Notes under the pieces: generated by a model
Told to the model about the DNA's origin: nothing
Database searches by the model: none
The model's input: the letters and a program-made list of their open reading frames with translations, nothing else
Program-made: the position numbers and the translations under genes
Assembly: GCA_021651055.1 (NCBI GenBank)
Contig: JAJHOH010000001.1
Coordinates: 1,674,001 to 1,738,000, forward strand
Origin: Candidatus Manganitrophus morganii
GTDB taxonomy: Bacteria > Nitrospirota > Nitrospiria > SBBL01 > Manganitrophaceae
Direction of reading: 5' to 3'
Length of the DNA stretch: 64,000 bases
Shown here: positions 1 to 13,854 of the stretch, in pieces
Layout: each line of letters opens with the position of its first letter
Numbering within the stretch: position 1 is the first letter of the stretch

Positions 1-167
1 AGCCGGTCGTTGACGAAGGGACAGACCGCCGGAAAGCCGGCCGCCAGCATGACCGTCTTCAAATCCAAATGAGGCTCGAAGAAAGCCAGATCATGACGGC
101 TGGCCTCGTTCGCCGCCTGAAAGAAGCTCTGATCGTACGGTTTGGTGCTGAAGAGCGCGGCCCGCAT
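1..167 (-). CDS. D-lactate dehydrogenase-like 2-hydroxyacid dehydrogenase, N-terminal part only
   Basis: Only the first 55 codons are present; the gene runs off the left edge. The product begins [16 protein letters not shown] and later reads AVCPFVNDR. This matches the start of the NAD-dependent D-lactate dehydrogenase (LdhA/Ddh) branch of 2-hydroxyacid dehydrogenases, whose members open with an xxYSTKxYD motif and have a VCxFVND motif at about residue 50. The family reduces pyruvate to D-lactate in the cytoplasm. The start codon lies 13 bases after the stop of the upstream PAS sensor gene, so the two are probably co-transcribed. The NAD-binding domain and the catalytic Arg/Glu/His lie outside the window, so substrate choice cannot be judged. 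Confidence 0.72.
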   Translation of the reverse strand, partial: MRAALFSTKPYDQSFFQAANEASRHDLAFFEPHLDLKTVMLAAGFPAVCPFVNDR

Positions 168-180
168 CCGAATCCCCGTT

Positions 181-1695
181 TTATTTCTCTCGTTTTTCTT
201 TAATCGGATCGACATCAAAGAGCTTGATCCCGCTCTGCTCGGTCGTTTGGTAGCGGTCGATCTCCTCCAGCTTTCGGATAATCCGGACCACCTCCCCCGT
301 TCCGTCGATGATCGCTTGCGCCCACTTCACCTTCGGGTCGGAAAGCTCCATCCGCTTGACCATCAGCTCCGCGTAACTTCTGATCGGCGTGATGGCATTG
401 AGGATATTGTGGGCATAGGTCATTGAAAGGGCCCGGATCGACTCCAGCCGCTCTTTTTCGATCGTGGCGGCCCGGGCCTTCTCCAACGCCGCCTCCATCT
501 CCTTTCGCGGCGTCATGTCTTTTCCTGTCGAGACGTAGTGGGTGATCTCTCCCTTTCGATTTTTAATCGGCGTGATCGTCTTCTCCTCGTGGTAGAGAGC
601 CCCGTCTTTCTTCTTGTTGACCAGCTCGCCCCGGAAGACCTCGCCCCGAAGAATCGTCTCCCACAGCCGGTTGTAGAACTCCGGCCCATGTTTCCCCGAT
701 TTGACGATCCGGGGGGTTTTTCCGACCGCTTCTTCTCGGGTATAGCCGGTCTTCCACTCGAAGGCGGGGTTGACATACTCGATCACCCCGTCCCGGTCGG
801 TGATGACGACGACGTCATCGGTCTGCTCGATGACGCTCGACAGCTTCCGGCGCTCCCGCTCCGCCGCCCGGCGCCGGCTGATGTCGCGGGTGATGCTGGA
901 GGCGCCGACGATTTTCCCTTCGGCGTCCCGAATCGGGGAGGTCGTGACGGAGACGTCGATCCGCGTGCCGTCTTTTTTCATTCGAACCGTTTCATACGGA
1001 TCGATCCGCTCCCCCCGGCCGATCCGCTCCAGGATCTCATCGACCCGGTCGGGATGATCGGGCGGGACAAGAATGGAGACGGAGGCCTCGAGAATTTCAT
1101 CGGCGGAGTAGCCGTAAATCTGCGCCGCGCCGGGATTCCAGGTGACGACGGTGCCGTCGAGGTTCATTCCGATGATGGCGTCATTGGAAGACTCGACGAT
1201 CGACGCCAGCCGCTGATGCGCCTCCTCCGCCCGCTTTTGATCGGAAATATCTTCATGCGCGACGACAACGCGGACCGAGCCCTCCTCTTCCCCCTCGAAG
1301 CGGGTGACCCGGACGATGAACCAGCGCTGCGCGGTGGGACTGTGGCAGGGATACTCCAGGGTAAACTCGTCTTGCTCTTTCGAAATCACCTGTTTGATGC
1401 CGGCGGCCAACGCGCGCGCCGCTTCCGCCCCTTCTCCGACCGCCGTTTCGCAGAGACGGAGATAGTTCCACCCCACCCCCTCGGCCGCCATCATCAGATA
1501 ATTCGCCGTCGCGAATCGACGCCACGGCGCATTCACCGCAATCATCCCCCCCTGTTCATCCAGAATGGCGATATGGGCCGACAAGGCATCAAAAGCCGAT
1601 TGGAAAAGCCGCTGGGACTCCCGCAACGTCAGCTCCAGACGGCCTTCCAGATTTTTAATCTCCGTGAGGAGTCTCGTCTTCTCTTTGCTTTCCAT
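181..1695 (-). CDS. Triple-PAS sensor protein with a histidine-kinase dimerisation segment but no ATPase domain
   Basis: A 504-residue soluble protein. The start at 1695 ([10 protein letters not shown]) is chosen because it follows a strong GAGGAGAG ribosome site; an upstream in-frame start gives an unconvincing 73-residue extension. After a short coiled coil come three PAS domains, roughly residues 30-155, 160-285 and 290-410. The second and third end in the PAC-type phrases [11 protein letters not shown] and [11 protein letters not shown] HisKA-like helical hairpin follows, with the candidate phosphoacceptor His in [17 protein letters not shown]. The protein ends about 50 residues later without N, G1 or G2 boxes, so it cannot bind ATP like a normal sensor kinase. 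It may be a truncated kinase, a heterodimer partner or a PAS adaptor. The D-lactate dehydrogenase-like gene follows 13 bases downstream. Confidence 0.75.
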   Translation of the reverse strand: MESKEKTRLLTEIKNLEGRLELTLRESQRLFQSAFDALSAHIAILDEQGGMIAVNAPWRRFATANYLMMAAEGVGWNYLRLCETAVGEGAEAARALAAGIKQVISKEQDEFTLEYPCHSPTAQRWFIVRVTRFEGEEEGSVRVVVAHEDISDQKRAEEAHQRLASIVESSNDAIIGMNLDGTVVTWNPGAAQIYGYSADEILEASVSILVPPDHPDRVDEILERIGRGERIDPYETVRMKKDGTRIDVSVTTSPIRDAEGKIVGASSITRDISRRRAAERERRKLSSVIEQTDDVVVITDRDGVIEYVNPAFEWKTGYTREEAVGKTPRIVKSGKHGPEFYNRLWETILRGEVFRGELVNKKKDGALYHEEKTITPIKNRKGEITHYVSTGKDMTPRKEMEAALEKARAATIEKERLESIRALSMTYAHNILNAITPIRSYAELMVKRMELSDPKVKWAQAIIDGTGEVVRIIRKLEEIDRYQTTEQSGIKLFDVDPIKEKREK

Positions 1696-1962
1696 CGCGA
1701 ATCTCTCCTCTTTGATCGATTCACCCCATGTTATCACCCTCTTGAGGTCCGCACAAGAACCTGATCGATCCTGCATGCGGTTGAGTCGGTCGCCAAAAAG
1801 CACAGGAATCAATCGATCCGTGCTCTTTTCCGAAAGGAGGGCGCTGAAGGGAGGTCTCTTTACCGCACAATCAGGGAATTCCTGAAAAGAAAACGAGAGG
1901 AAAAATTCAGTCAATTATTTTATTTTATTATTTTATGGATAAACAACAGAGGAGAATGAAAG

Positions 1963-1991
1963 CGAAGCCGCCGGGACAACCGGCGGCTTCG
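1963..1991 (-). terminator. Hairpin downstream of the BON/SRPBCC gene
   Basis: A perfect 12-bp stem (CGAAGCCGCCGG and its complement) with a 5-base loop lies about 55 bases after the stop of the minus-strand gene that ends at 2047. On the minus strand it is followed by GCTTTCATT, only a weak T stretch. It most likely ends transcription of that gene before the PAS sensor gene. Confidence 0.5.
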
Positions 1992-2046
1992 TCCGGGGAT
2001 CTTCAACATCGGACCCGGCCACAGATCGGATCCATCGACAAGGGAA

Positions 2047-3189
2047 CTACGCCGCCGCCGCATCGTGCGGGCGGATGCCGGTTTCGATGAGGGTCTTCAT
2101 TCGGGCCAGATCGGCATCCATTTCACTCTTCGGATCGGCGCCGAACAGCGAGGCGACGACATGGCCGATGGCGCCGGCCGGGGGATTATACGACATTCGA
2201 ATCTCGACCCGGGTGGTCCCGTCGGGGTTTGGATCAAACCGGACGATCCCGGCATGCTCCACCGTCGCGCCGGGAACGGTCTTCCAAGCGATGGTTTTGT
2301 TGGGAATCCGTTCGGTAATCTCCGCGTCCCACTCTACCGGAACCCCCGCCGGACCGGACACCACCCAGTGGGACTGGTTCTCTCCCTTGAGTTGGACCTC
2401 ACGGACGTTCGACATGAATTTGGGGAAGTTTTGGAAATGACTCCAGAACTCAAAAACCTTTTCGACGGGGACCGCGATATGGATCGTTTTCTGGACATCG
2501 ACCGCGCGATGCTCCGCGCCGACGCCGACAATCCGCTTCATTGGCATATTCGTGACGCTTCGCGCAAGGGCCCCCAAGCCGATCGTGCCGACGATCGTCC
2601 TAAAAAATCCATCCCGCCTCCAACCATAGAGGGTCAGCAGGGTTCCTGTAATGCCCATCAACGTCCTCGCCGTCGGCGACCAATGCTCCTGCATCAACTC
2701 GAACTGCGGCGGCTTACGCGGCGTCCCTCCCTGCAGGCTCGGGACATTGTCGGGGGTCTGGTGGACCTCCAATTGATTCTCCACTTCGTTGACCCCCCGG
2801 ACAGAGGAGACCGCGGAGAGAACCTGATCAACCTCTTCGGCCAGGATCGGTCCGCTGAGGGTCACTTTCCCGTCGTTGACCCGGACCTCGATCGCGCCCG
2901 GATGTGCGCTGACCATCCCGAGCTTCGCCCGGACCCGCGCCTCGAGCAGCTCGTCACCCACCTCCTCGCCCGCCTCCTCCACCCGCGACCGAAGCTCCGA
3001 GACCGTTCCGATCAGCCGGTGCTGGACATCCCGGGCCGTCGTTTCAACGGCCTCTCCCGTTTTGTTCAACGCTCTCACCGCTTTATCGCGGATCATGGCG
3101 CGGCGCCGGTTCCCCATCTCGGGATCATACAAATAAGCCAACGCGGCACCCAGACCGACGCCGCCGATCATCGATAATCCTTTGTTCAT
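2047..3189 (-). CDS. Membrane-associated BON domain plus SRPBCC (cyclase/dehydrase-type) protein
   Basis: A 380-residue protein. The N-terminus (MNKGLSMIGGVGLGAALAYL) is a glycine-rich YtxH-like membrane segment followed by a charged helix to about residue 85. A BON domain follows at about 85-145, with VRVNDGKVTLSGPI and SVRGVNEVENQLEVH. Residues about 170-215 are two short hydrophobic stretches. The C-terminal half, from KTIHIAVPVEKVFEFW to the end, is an SRPBCC ligand-binding fold of the polyketide cyclase/dehydrase type. Proteins with this layout are common in environmental bacteria and are linked to envelope stress or lipid binding, but no reaction is established. It has its own GGAGG ribosome site and stands between two unrelated genes. 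Confidence 0.75.
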   Translation of the reverse strand: MNKGLSMIGGVGLGAALAYLYDPEMGNRRRAMIRDKAVRALNKTGEAVETTARDVQHRLIGTVSELRSRVEEAGEEVGDELLEARVRAKLGMVSAHPGAIEVRVNDGKVTLSGPILAEEVDQVLSAVSSVRGVNEVENQLEVHQTPDNVPSLQGGTPRKPPQFELMQEHWSPTARTLMGITGTLLTLYGWRRDGFFRTIVGTIGLGALARSVTNMPMKRIVGVGAEHRAVDVQKTIHIAVPVEKVFEFWSHFQNFPKFMSNVREVQLKGENQSHWVVSGPAGVPVEWDAEITERIPNKTIAWKTVPGATVEHAGIVRFDPNPDGTTRVEIRMSYNPPAGAIGHVVASLFGADPKSEMDADLARMKTLIETGIRPHDAAAA

Positions 3190-3308
3190 TTTTCCACCTC
3201 CTTAAATCACAACCGCTTCAGTAAAGAACGCTTCTTCGACTCAGAAACCGTGTCGGTTCTCTTGAAATAGGAATTTAGCGCTGTTTTCCGGAAATGACGT
3301 ACGACTTT

Positions 3309-4682
3309 CTATGCCGCCTTGGTCTGCCCGGCGGCGTCCAGATGTCGAACAAACCAATCCGATGCCATCCGCGCCACCTGCTCCAACGCGCCGGGCTCCT
3401 CGAAAAGGTGTGTCGCGCCGGGAATTATTTTCAACTCCGCAGGGGCCCGCATCCGCGCCATCGCCCCTTCGTTGAGCTCGATCACCTGACGATCTTCTCC
3501 CCCCACGATCAGCAAGGTCGGCGCCCGGACCTCCGAAAGCGCCGGCCCGGCGAGGTCGGGACGCCCGCCGCGGGAGACGATCGCGCCGACCCGGTCGGGC
3601 CGTCGGGCGGCGGCGATCAACGCCGCCGCGGCCCCGGTGCTGGAGCCGAAATAGCCGACCCGAAACAAACCGGTCTCGGGCTGTCGGGCGACCCAATCGG
3701 TCGCCTCGACGAGCCGCTCCGCAAGGAGGCCGATGTTGAATCGTAACGCCGCCGTCACCCGATCGATCGACTCCTCCTTGGCGGTGAGCAGGTCGAGCAA
3801 GAAGGTCGCGAGACCCGCGCGATGGAGCACGTCGGCGACGAACCGGTTTCGGGGGCTGAAGCGGCTGCTGCCGCTTCCGTGCGCGAAGAGAACAATCCCC
3901 CGCGCCCCCGCCGGGATTCGGAGATCTCCCTGAAGCCGGATGCGTCCGGCAGTGACGGTCACGGAACGGGGGTCATCCGGATTCGGCCCTCCGGCCGGCG
4001 AATTCGATCCCGTCGCCGGCGCCTCTCTTCCCTCCACTTCCGCCGTCTCCTCCCGCCCCCGCTCCAACCATTCCAAGACTTCTTCATCCGAAGTCTGCTC
4101 GAAGTTCTGGTACCAGAGGCCGACGGCGCCGAAAGAAGGGGGGGCTTCGAGGCAGATGAGCGCGTCGACTTCCTCCGAGAGCGACCGGGCGGTATCGGAT
4201 GCACAGACCGGGACGGCAAAGATGATTCGCCGCGGGTCCTCCTTCCGGATCGCCCCGATCGCCGCCTTTGCCGTCACCCCGGTCGCCAGGCCGTCATCCA
4301 CCAGAATGACGGTCCGCCCCCGGAGCGCGGGCGGGGGACGGTCTCCTCGAAAGCGGCGCAGACGGCGCGCCAACTCCCGCTCCTCTTCGGCGGCGATCGC
4401 TTCGATCTCCGCCTCACGAATGCCGAGCATGTCGATCGCCTCTTCGTTGAGAACCCGCACCCCGCCCGGCGCAATCGCGCCGATCCCCAGCTCCGGCTGG
4501 CCGGGCGCGCCGAGCTTGCGCGCGATCATGACGTCGAGCGGGGCATTCAGGGCGCGCGCCACTTCGTATCCGACAGGAACCCCTCCCCGCGGAAGCGCCA
4601 GAACAATCGGATTTTCATTTCGGAATTCTTGAAGAGACTCGGCCAGTCGGCGGCCGGCGGCCGCTCTGTCTTTGAACACCAT
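3309..4682 (-). CDS. Phosphoribosyltransferase fused to an alpha/beta (dienelactone) hydrolase
   Basis: A 457-residue two-domain protein. Residues 1 to about 215 form a type I phosphoribosyltransferase. The PRPP loop is VILVDDGLATGVTAKAAI and the fold begins ALPRGGVPVGYEVARAL, as in hypoxanthine/xanthine-type enzymes. A linker rich in Pro, Gly and Glu follows. From about residue 240 there is an alpha/beta hydrolase: an oxyanion region (LFAHGSGSSRF), a nucleophile elbow GYFGSSTGAAAA (G-x-S-x-G) and a late GATHLF carrying the probable catalytic His. Such fusions recur in Nitrospirota, Deltaproteobacteria and Actinobacteria but the substrate is unknown. The first domain matches stand-alone predicted phosphoribosyltransferases, so the fusion looks genuine and not an assembly error. 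Confidence 0.82.
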   Translation of the reverse strand: MVFKDRAAAGRRLAESLQEFRNENPIVLALPRGGVPVGYEVARALNAPLDVMIARKLGAPGQPELGIGAIAPGGVRVLNEEAIDMLGIREAEIEAIAAEEERELARRLRRFRGDRPPPALRGRTVILVDDGLATGVTAKAAIGAIRKEDPRRIIFAVPVCASDTARSLSEEVDALICLEAPPSFGAVGLWYQNFEQTSDEEVLEWLERGREETAEVEGREAPATGSNSPAGGPNPDDPRSVTVTAGRIRLQGDLRIPAGARGIVLFAHGSGSSRFSPRNRFVADVLHRAGLATFLLDLLTAKEESIDRVTAALRFNIGLLAERLVEATDWVARQPETGLFRVGYFGSSTGAAAALIAAARRPDRVGAIVSRGGRPDLAGPALSEVRAPTLLIVGGEDRQVIELNEGAMARMRAPAELKIIPGATHLFEEPGALEQVARMASDWFVRHLDAAGQTKAA

Positions 4683-4874
4683 TCTCCACCCTTACTTCTC
4701 TAAGGCGTCGCGGCACAGCCGCGCCTGCGCAACGGTCAGGCCCCCTTTCCTACCCAGGATAGGACTTTATCTTCGCGCAGATCAATCCTCCAAAATGTTT
4801 AGACCGGGTAACCTAAAAGGACTACGATCTCTTCAACCGAGAGAAAAACCGATGTTTTATCTCGTCTTCCGTAT

Positions 4875-4899
4875 GTAGCGTATTGCGATACGCCCCTAC
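4875..4899. repeat. Short dispersed palindrome, GTAGGGGCG-type, shortened copy
   Basis: GTAGCGTATTGCGATACGCCCCTAC is an imperfect palindrome (written in two overlapping reads: GTAGCGTATTGCGATACG and ATACGCCCCTAC). Its right arm is identical to copies at 7524-7553 and similar to one at 55859-55888; the left arm lacks three G. It lies in the intergenic region between the divergent fusion gene and the response regulator. Confidence 0.6.
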
Positions 4900-4952
4900 C
4901 CTTCACGTAATGCCTTATGTTACAATAGTGTGTTTTATTTCCGAGGAGCAAA

Positions 4953-5636
4953 ATGCCGCAGAAAATCCTAGTGGTGGATGATGAAGCCGATTTGAGCAAA
5001 CTGGTGGCGCATCATCTGCAGAAAGAAGGATTCGAGCCGCTGTGTGTCGCGAACGGCGCCGAGGCGCTGAAGATCATCGCCAAACAGCCGGTGGCGCTGG
5101 TGATCCTCGATGTGATGATGCCGGGAGAAGACGGCCTGCAAGTCTGCCGGAAGCTTCGCGCCAAGGAGGAGACCGCCTCGATTCCGATCCTCTTCCTCAC
5201 CGCCAAAGATGAGGAGAGTGACAAGATCGTGGGGCTGGAGCTCGGAGCCGACGATTATGTCACCAAGCCCTTTTCCCCCAAAGAGCTGATGGCGCGGGTG
5301 AAAGCGCTGCTCCGGAGAACCGAGCGCAAGGAGAGCGCCTCAAGCTACGCGTATCGGGAGCTGGTATTGGATGTCACCCGCCATGAGGTGAGGCTCTCGG
5401 AAAAGAAGATTCCCCTTACGGCGAAGGAATTCTCCCTCCTCGAGCATCTTCTCAAGAGCAGAGGGATCGTCCTCACGCGCGATCATCTGCTCAACACCGT
5501 CTGGGGGTATGACTATTTCGGGACCACCCGCACGGTCGATGTGCACATCCGCAGGCTGCGGGAGAAGATCCCGCTGCTCGAAGAGGCCATTGAGACCGTC
5601 CCCTCTCTAGGGTATAAACTCACCGATGAAGAATAA
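4953..5636 (+). CDS. phoB: PhoB-family response regulator
   Basis: A 227-residue OmpR/PhoB-class regulator. The receiver domain (1-120) has the acidic pair in LVVDDE at 9-10, the phosphoacceptor Asp53 in VILDVMMPG, and the conserved Lys in YVTKPFSPKEL. The C-terminal winged helix (about 130-227) contains LTAKEFSLLEHLL and the recognition helix region TRTVDVHIRRLREKI. The ATG at 4953 is preceded by GAGGAG. It overlaps the downstream histidine kinase by 11 bases, so the pair is translationally coupled. A PhoR-like partner and a Pst system with PHO-box-like repeats 18 kb away support phosphate control. The metal-efflux operon directly downstream makes a metal-responsive role a reasonable alternative. 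Confidence 0.8.
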   Translation: MPQKILVVDDEADLSKLVAHHLQKEGFEPLCVANGAEALKIIAKQPVALVILDVMMPGEDGLQVCRKLRAKEETASIPILFLTAKDEESDKIVGLELGADDYVTKPFSPKELMARVKALLRRTERKESASSYAYRELVLDVTRHEVRLSEKKIPLTAKEFSLLEHLLKSRGIVLTRDHLLNTVWGYDYFGTTRTVDVHIRRLREKIPLLEEAIETVPSLGYKLTDEE

Positions 5637-7074
5637 CACACCCATCCAGAAAGATTCCCGAGCACTCCGATTCGGCATTATCTCGCGCCCGCTCCCGATT
5701 CAATGGAAGTGGATCGCGGCCATTCTCTTTCCCACCATTCTTGTCCTCCTTCTCATCGGCGGCCTGATTTTCAAAACGGCTCAAATACGGCACTTTCTCT
5801 TCATCGCCTTCGGGATTGCGCTCTTCGGGACGGTCTTCCTGAGCTATCTTCTCTCAAAGCGCCTCGTGGTTCCACTTTTACAAATGACCGAAGCCGCCCA
5901 GAAGATCGCCCGCGGGAATTTTCGCCATCGCGTTCGGATCCGATCGGGCGACGAAATGGAAGCGCTCGCCGACGCGCTGAACCGGATGGCGGAGGACCTC
6001 CAAAGGCAAATTCAAGATCTCTCCGATGACCGCGCCAAAACCCTGGCCATCCTCTCCGGCATGGCGGAGGGGGTTCTCGTTTTGGACGATAAAGGAAGGA
6101 TCGTGCTGACCAACACCTCCTTCGAGAGAATGTTCGGTCTCTCAGGCGATCCGTGGATCGGCCGGTATCACTATGAACGCCTGCGCCATCATCCCCTCAA
6201 CGCTCTCATCAAGGAAGTCATCCAGACCGGCAAACCCCTCTCGCAGGAAGTCCGGCTCGAAACGGCTCACCGGCCCCATCTACAGGTTCAAGCCTCCGTG
6301 ACGGAGCAGACGCCCCGGTCGGTCGTTCTCGTCTTTCACGATATCACCGAGATCAAGCACCTGGAGCGGATGCGGAAGGATTTCGTCGCCAACGTCTCGC
6401 ACGAGCTGCGCACCCCGCTGGCGGCGATCAAAGGCTATCTGGAAACCCTGGCCGACGGCGGGTTGGAAAATCGGGAGGAAGCGAGGGAATTCCTCGCCAT
6501 CCTCCAGAAGAATACCGACCGGATGGCCAATATCGTCCGCGATCTGCTCCAGCTCTCCCGGATCGAATCGGGACTCGATCCGATCCGGCCGGCCCGGATC
6601 GATCTTCGCGAGGCGGTCGATAAAAATCTTTTGCTGCTCAAGCCGCTTGCGGAGAAGAAAGGGCAGACGCTCGCCGTCTCTATCGAACCGGGGCTCTCGC
6701 TTTCGGCCGATCCCGAAAAATTAAACCAGGTCTTCATCAACCTGTTGGACAATGCGATCAAATATACGCCGGAGAAGGGGACGATTGCCGTGACCGCTTC
6801 CGGGACCGGCGAGGGGGTCGCGATTGAGATCCGGGACAGCGGGATCGGCATCCCGCGGGAAGATCTCGGCCGGATCTTCGAGCGCTTCTATCGGGTCGAT
6901 CGAACCCGCTCGCGGGAGCTCGGCGGGACCGGTCTGGGATTGTCGATCGTGAAACATATCATAGAAGCCCACGGCGGGAAAATCACGGTCGAAAGTGAAG
7001 TCGGAAAGGGGTCGCGGTTCATCTTGTTCCTCCCAAACCAGACCCCGGCCGGCGCGATCGGGGCCGGTCTCTAA
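5626..7074 (+). CDS. phoR: PhoR-like membrane sensor histidine kinase
   Basis: A 482-residue inner-membrane kinase. Two closely spaced membrane helices lie at about 29-50 and 56-76 with almost no periplasmic loop, as in PhoR. A HAMP domain follows at about 77-130 and a PAS domain at about 136-240. HisKA carries His259 in VSHELRTPLAAIKGYLE. The ATPase domain has the N box NLLDNAIKYTP, G1 DSGIGIP and G2 GGTGLGLSIVKHI. The lack of a large periplasmic sensor domain fits PhoR, which senses through Pst/PhoU, better than a CzcS-type metal sensor. It overlaps the regulator gene by 11 bases. No close terminator is seen; a new promoter follows at 7087. Confidence 0.78.
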   Translation: MKNNTPIQKDSRALRFGIISRPLPIQWKWIAAILFPTILVLLLIGGLIFKTAQIRHFLFIAFGIALFGTVFLSYLLSKRLVVPLLQMTEAAQKIARGNFRHRVRIRSGDEMEALADALNRMAEDLQRQIQDLSDDRAKTLAILSGMAEGVLVLDDKGRIVLTNTSFERMFGLSGDPWIGRYHYERLRHHPLNALIKEVIQTGKPLSQEVRLETAHRPHLQVQASVTEQTPRSVVLVFHDITEIKHLERMRKDFVANVSHELRTPLAAIKGYLETLADGGLENREEAREFLAILQKNTDRMANIVRDLLQLSRIESGLDPIRPARIDLREAVDKNLLLLKPLAEKKGQTLAVSIEPGLSLSADPEKLNQVFINLLDNAIKYTPEKGTIAVTASGTGEGVAIEIRDSGIGIPREDLGRIFERFYRVDRTRSRELGGTGLGLSIVKHIIEAHGGKITVESEVGKGSRFILFLPNQTPAGAIGAGL

Positions 7075-7086
7075 CGGCCTCGACGA

Positions 7087-7115
7087 TTGTCATTTCCGGG
7101 CGGCTGTGGTATATA
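7087..7115 (+). promoter_or_regulatory. Probable sigma70 promoter of the metal-efflux operon
   Basis: TTGTCA (7087-7092), a 17-base spacer and TATATA (7110-7115) give a near-consensus housekeeping promoter. It lies just after phoR and about 29 bases before the small Cys/His-rich protein gene. Confidence 0.55.
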
Positions 7116-7143
7116 AGCCCTGTCAGCCTTCTTGAGAGCAAAC

Positions 7144-7479
7144 ATGCGCCGCCAAGGAAAACATCTCATTCTTTTAACAACCCTCCTCCTGATCATCTTC
7201 TCGATCGGGACGGTCTACGATCCTTGCGCTGAAGAGTGGCGGCTGGAAAGCGTCTCGCATTCCGACCCCCTCTCCCTCTCGGGAGATTCTGCGGCATCCC
7301 GTTCCTCCGATGTGGAGACGGCCGACTGCCACTGTCTTTGTCACTTTTCCTTCCAGCCGGAAAATGACGCCGGCGTGGGAGGCGCTCCGCTCCACCAGCC
7401 TTTTGTTTCCACGCCGACGGAATTCCTCAAAACACCGCCGATCGACGGCATCCTCCGCCCTCCCATCTCCCTTCTTTAG
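7144..7479 (+). CDS. Small secreted or membrane-anchored Cys/His-rich protein of the efflux locus
   Basis: A 111-residue protein. The ATG at 7144 is preferred over a TTG 12 bases upstream. The N-terminus has basic residues and then a hydrophobic helix (LILLTTLLLIIFSIGTVY), a signal peptide or anchor. The exported part contains the compact motif DCHCLCHF, alternating Cys and His, which could bind a soft metal ion. It is otherwise Pro/Ser-rich and of low complexity. Its position ahead of czcC-czcB-czcA suggests an accessory periplasmic metal-binding or sensing protein. I do not recognise a named family, and metal binding is inferred only from the motif and context. Confidence 0.55.
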   Translation: MRRQGKHLILLTTLLLIIFSIGTVYDPCAEEWRLESVSHSDPLSLSGDSAASRSSDVETADCHCLCHFSFQPENDAGVGGAPLHQPFVSTPTEFLKTPPIDGILRPPISLL

Positions 7480-7523
7480 AATCCATTCGGATAGAATAAT
7501 CGCTTTTTTTCATTTTTTTACCC

Positions 7524-7553
7524 TATAAGGGCATATTGCAATACGCCCCTATA
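7524..7553. repeat. Dispersed palindrome, GTAGGGGCG-type
   Basis: A 30-bp imperfect palindrome (left arm TATAAGGGCATATTGC, right arm GCAATACGCCCCTATA) lies between the small Cys/His protein gene and czcC. It belongs to the same family as the copies at 4875 and 55859. It could form a hairpin in the efflux-operon transcript. Confidence 0.6.
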
Positions 7554-7632
7554 AACGCCCCGATGCGTGGCAATGCAACGACATTTCTTTGCGATGCTCC
7601 TGCGCCGGGCCGACTATTTGCGGAGAAATTTC

Positions 7633-9017
7633 ATGAACCGAAAGACGGCCCTCTTTTGGGGGATGCTGGTGTTCGGACTGGTCGGGTGCGCCGCTTCCCG
7701 TCCGGATCGGACCTTTCCGGCGCCTCGTCCCCTTGGAAGCGACCTTCCCACATTCAGCGCCCACACCGAGTCGACGACGGGACCGGAACCATCGGCCATT
7801 GAGGATGAGGAACCGGCCGATACGTTGACCCTGCGGCAGGCCCTCGCGCTGGCCCTGATGAAAAATCCGGAGCTGTCGGCCTTCTCCTCGGAGATCCGCG
7901 CGCGGGAGGCGGCCGCCCTTCAGGCGGGGCGGCTCCCCAATCCACATCTCGGGGCCGATATGGAAGACATCGGCGTTGGAACCGAAACAACCCTCCGACT
8001 CAGCCAGCTGATTGAAACGGGTGGAAAACGCGCTGCAAGAATCGAGGTGGCCTCCCTGAATCGCGACCTGGCGGGGTGGGATTATGAAACCAAACGGATC
8101 GATGTTTTGACGCGGGTGTCCCAGACCTTTATCGAAGTGTTGAGCGCCCAGCAAAACATCACCCTCGCCGAAGAGCGCGGGCGCCTTGCGGAAGAGGTAG
8201 CGCGGGTGGTTTCGGAAAAGGTGCGCGCGGGGAAGGTCTCCCCGATTGAAGAGACCCGGGCGAATGTCGGGCTTTCTTCCGCCAAAATCGAGCTGGAGCG
8301 GGCCGGACGAAGTCTGGATCTCTCACGTAAGCGCCTGGCCGCCGCCTGGGGAAGCACGATCCCTCGATTTGAAAAGGTGGCGGGGAACCTCGGTTCTCTC
8401 CCTGCGATTCCTCCGGTGGAGCAACTGACTCAACGCCTCTCCCAAAACCCGGACCTCGCCCGTTGGGCGACGGAAATTTCTCAGCGTCGGGCGGTCATCG
8501 ATCTGGAAAGGTCCCGAACGCTTCCGGACATGACCCTCAGCGGCGGCGTTCGGCGATTCGACGAAATAGAGGAGACCGCGTTTGTCGTCGGTGTAACGAT
8601 CCCGCTGCCGATCTTCGATCGAAATCAAGGCGCCATTCAGGAAGCGCAACATCGACTGCAGCGGGCGAAGCAGGAGCGCCGGGCCGCCGAAGTCCGTGTC
8701 GCCACCGCATTGAGCGAAGCCTACGGGGCCCTCTCTCGTGCGCACAGCGAGGCGCAGGCCCTTCGGGATCATCTGCTTCCCGGCGCAGAGAGCGCCTTCG
8801 AGGCGGTGAACGAAGGATATCGGCTCGGCAAGTTCGGCCTGCTGGATGTGCTCGATGCGCAGCGGACCTTCTTCAGCGCCCGCGCGCAACATCTGCGCGC
8901 GCTGGCCGACTATCACCAGGCTGCGGCCGAAGTCGAACGGTTGATCGGGGAGCCGCTGGATAGCGTCGAAAACAGACCCCTTCAAAAAGAGACCGGTCAA
9001 AACAACGGAGTCATCAA

Positions 9018-9021
<4 letters not shown>
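7633..9021 (+). CDS. czcC: TolC/CzcC-family outer-membrane efflux lipoprotein
   Basis: A 462-residue outer-membrane factor. The start at 7633 is chosen because it directly precedes a lipoprotein signal peptide, MNRKTALFWGMLVFGLVGC, with Cys19 as the lipidation site; a GGAG lies upstream. Two outer-membrane efflux (OEP) repeats follow. The first begins TLRQALALALMKNPEL, the second near VIDLERSRTLPDMTLSGGV, each with long coiled-coil regions rich in Glu, Arg and Ala. The family forms the trimeric exit duct of CzcCBA-type tripartite pumps. It overlaps czcB by 4 bases (ATGA), so the two are co-translated. Confidence 0.85.
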
Positions 9022-13780
<4,759 letters not shown>

Positions 13781-13854
13781 TGTGCTTCGGTTTGGATGAG
13801 ATCAACCCAAACATGGTATCATTAGGTCGATATTGAGAAAACCGAGACGATCCG

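Noticed and set aside
538-1764. Long plus-strand open frame opposite the PAS sensor gene
   Set aside because: It is antisense to a gene with clear PAS domains; its protein is Arg/Asp/Gly-rich with no motif, typical of antisense frames in GC-rich DNA.
4890-4952. PHO box directly upstream of phoB
   Set aside because: TTACAA and GTTTTA units are present but not at 11-bp spacing, so autoregulation through a PHO box is not supported.
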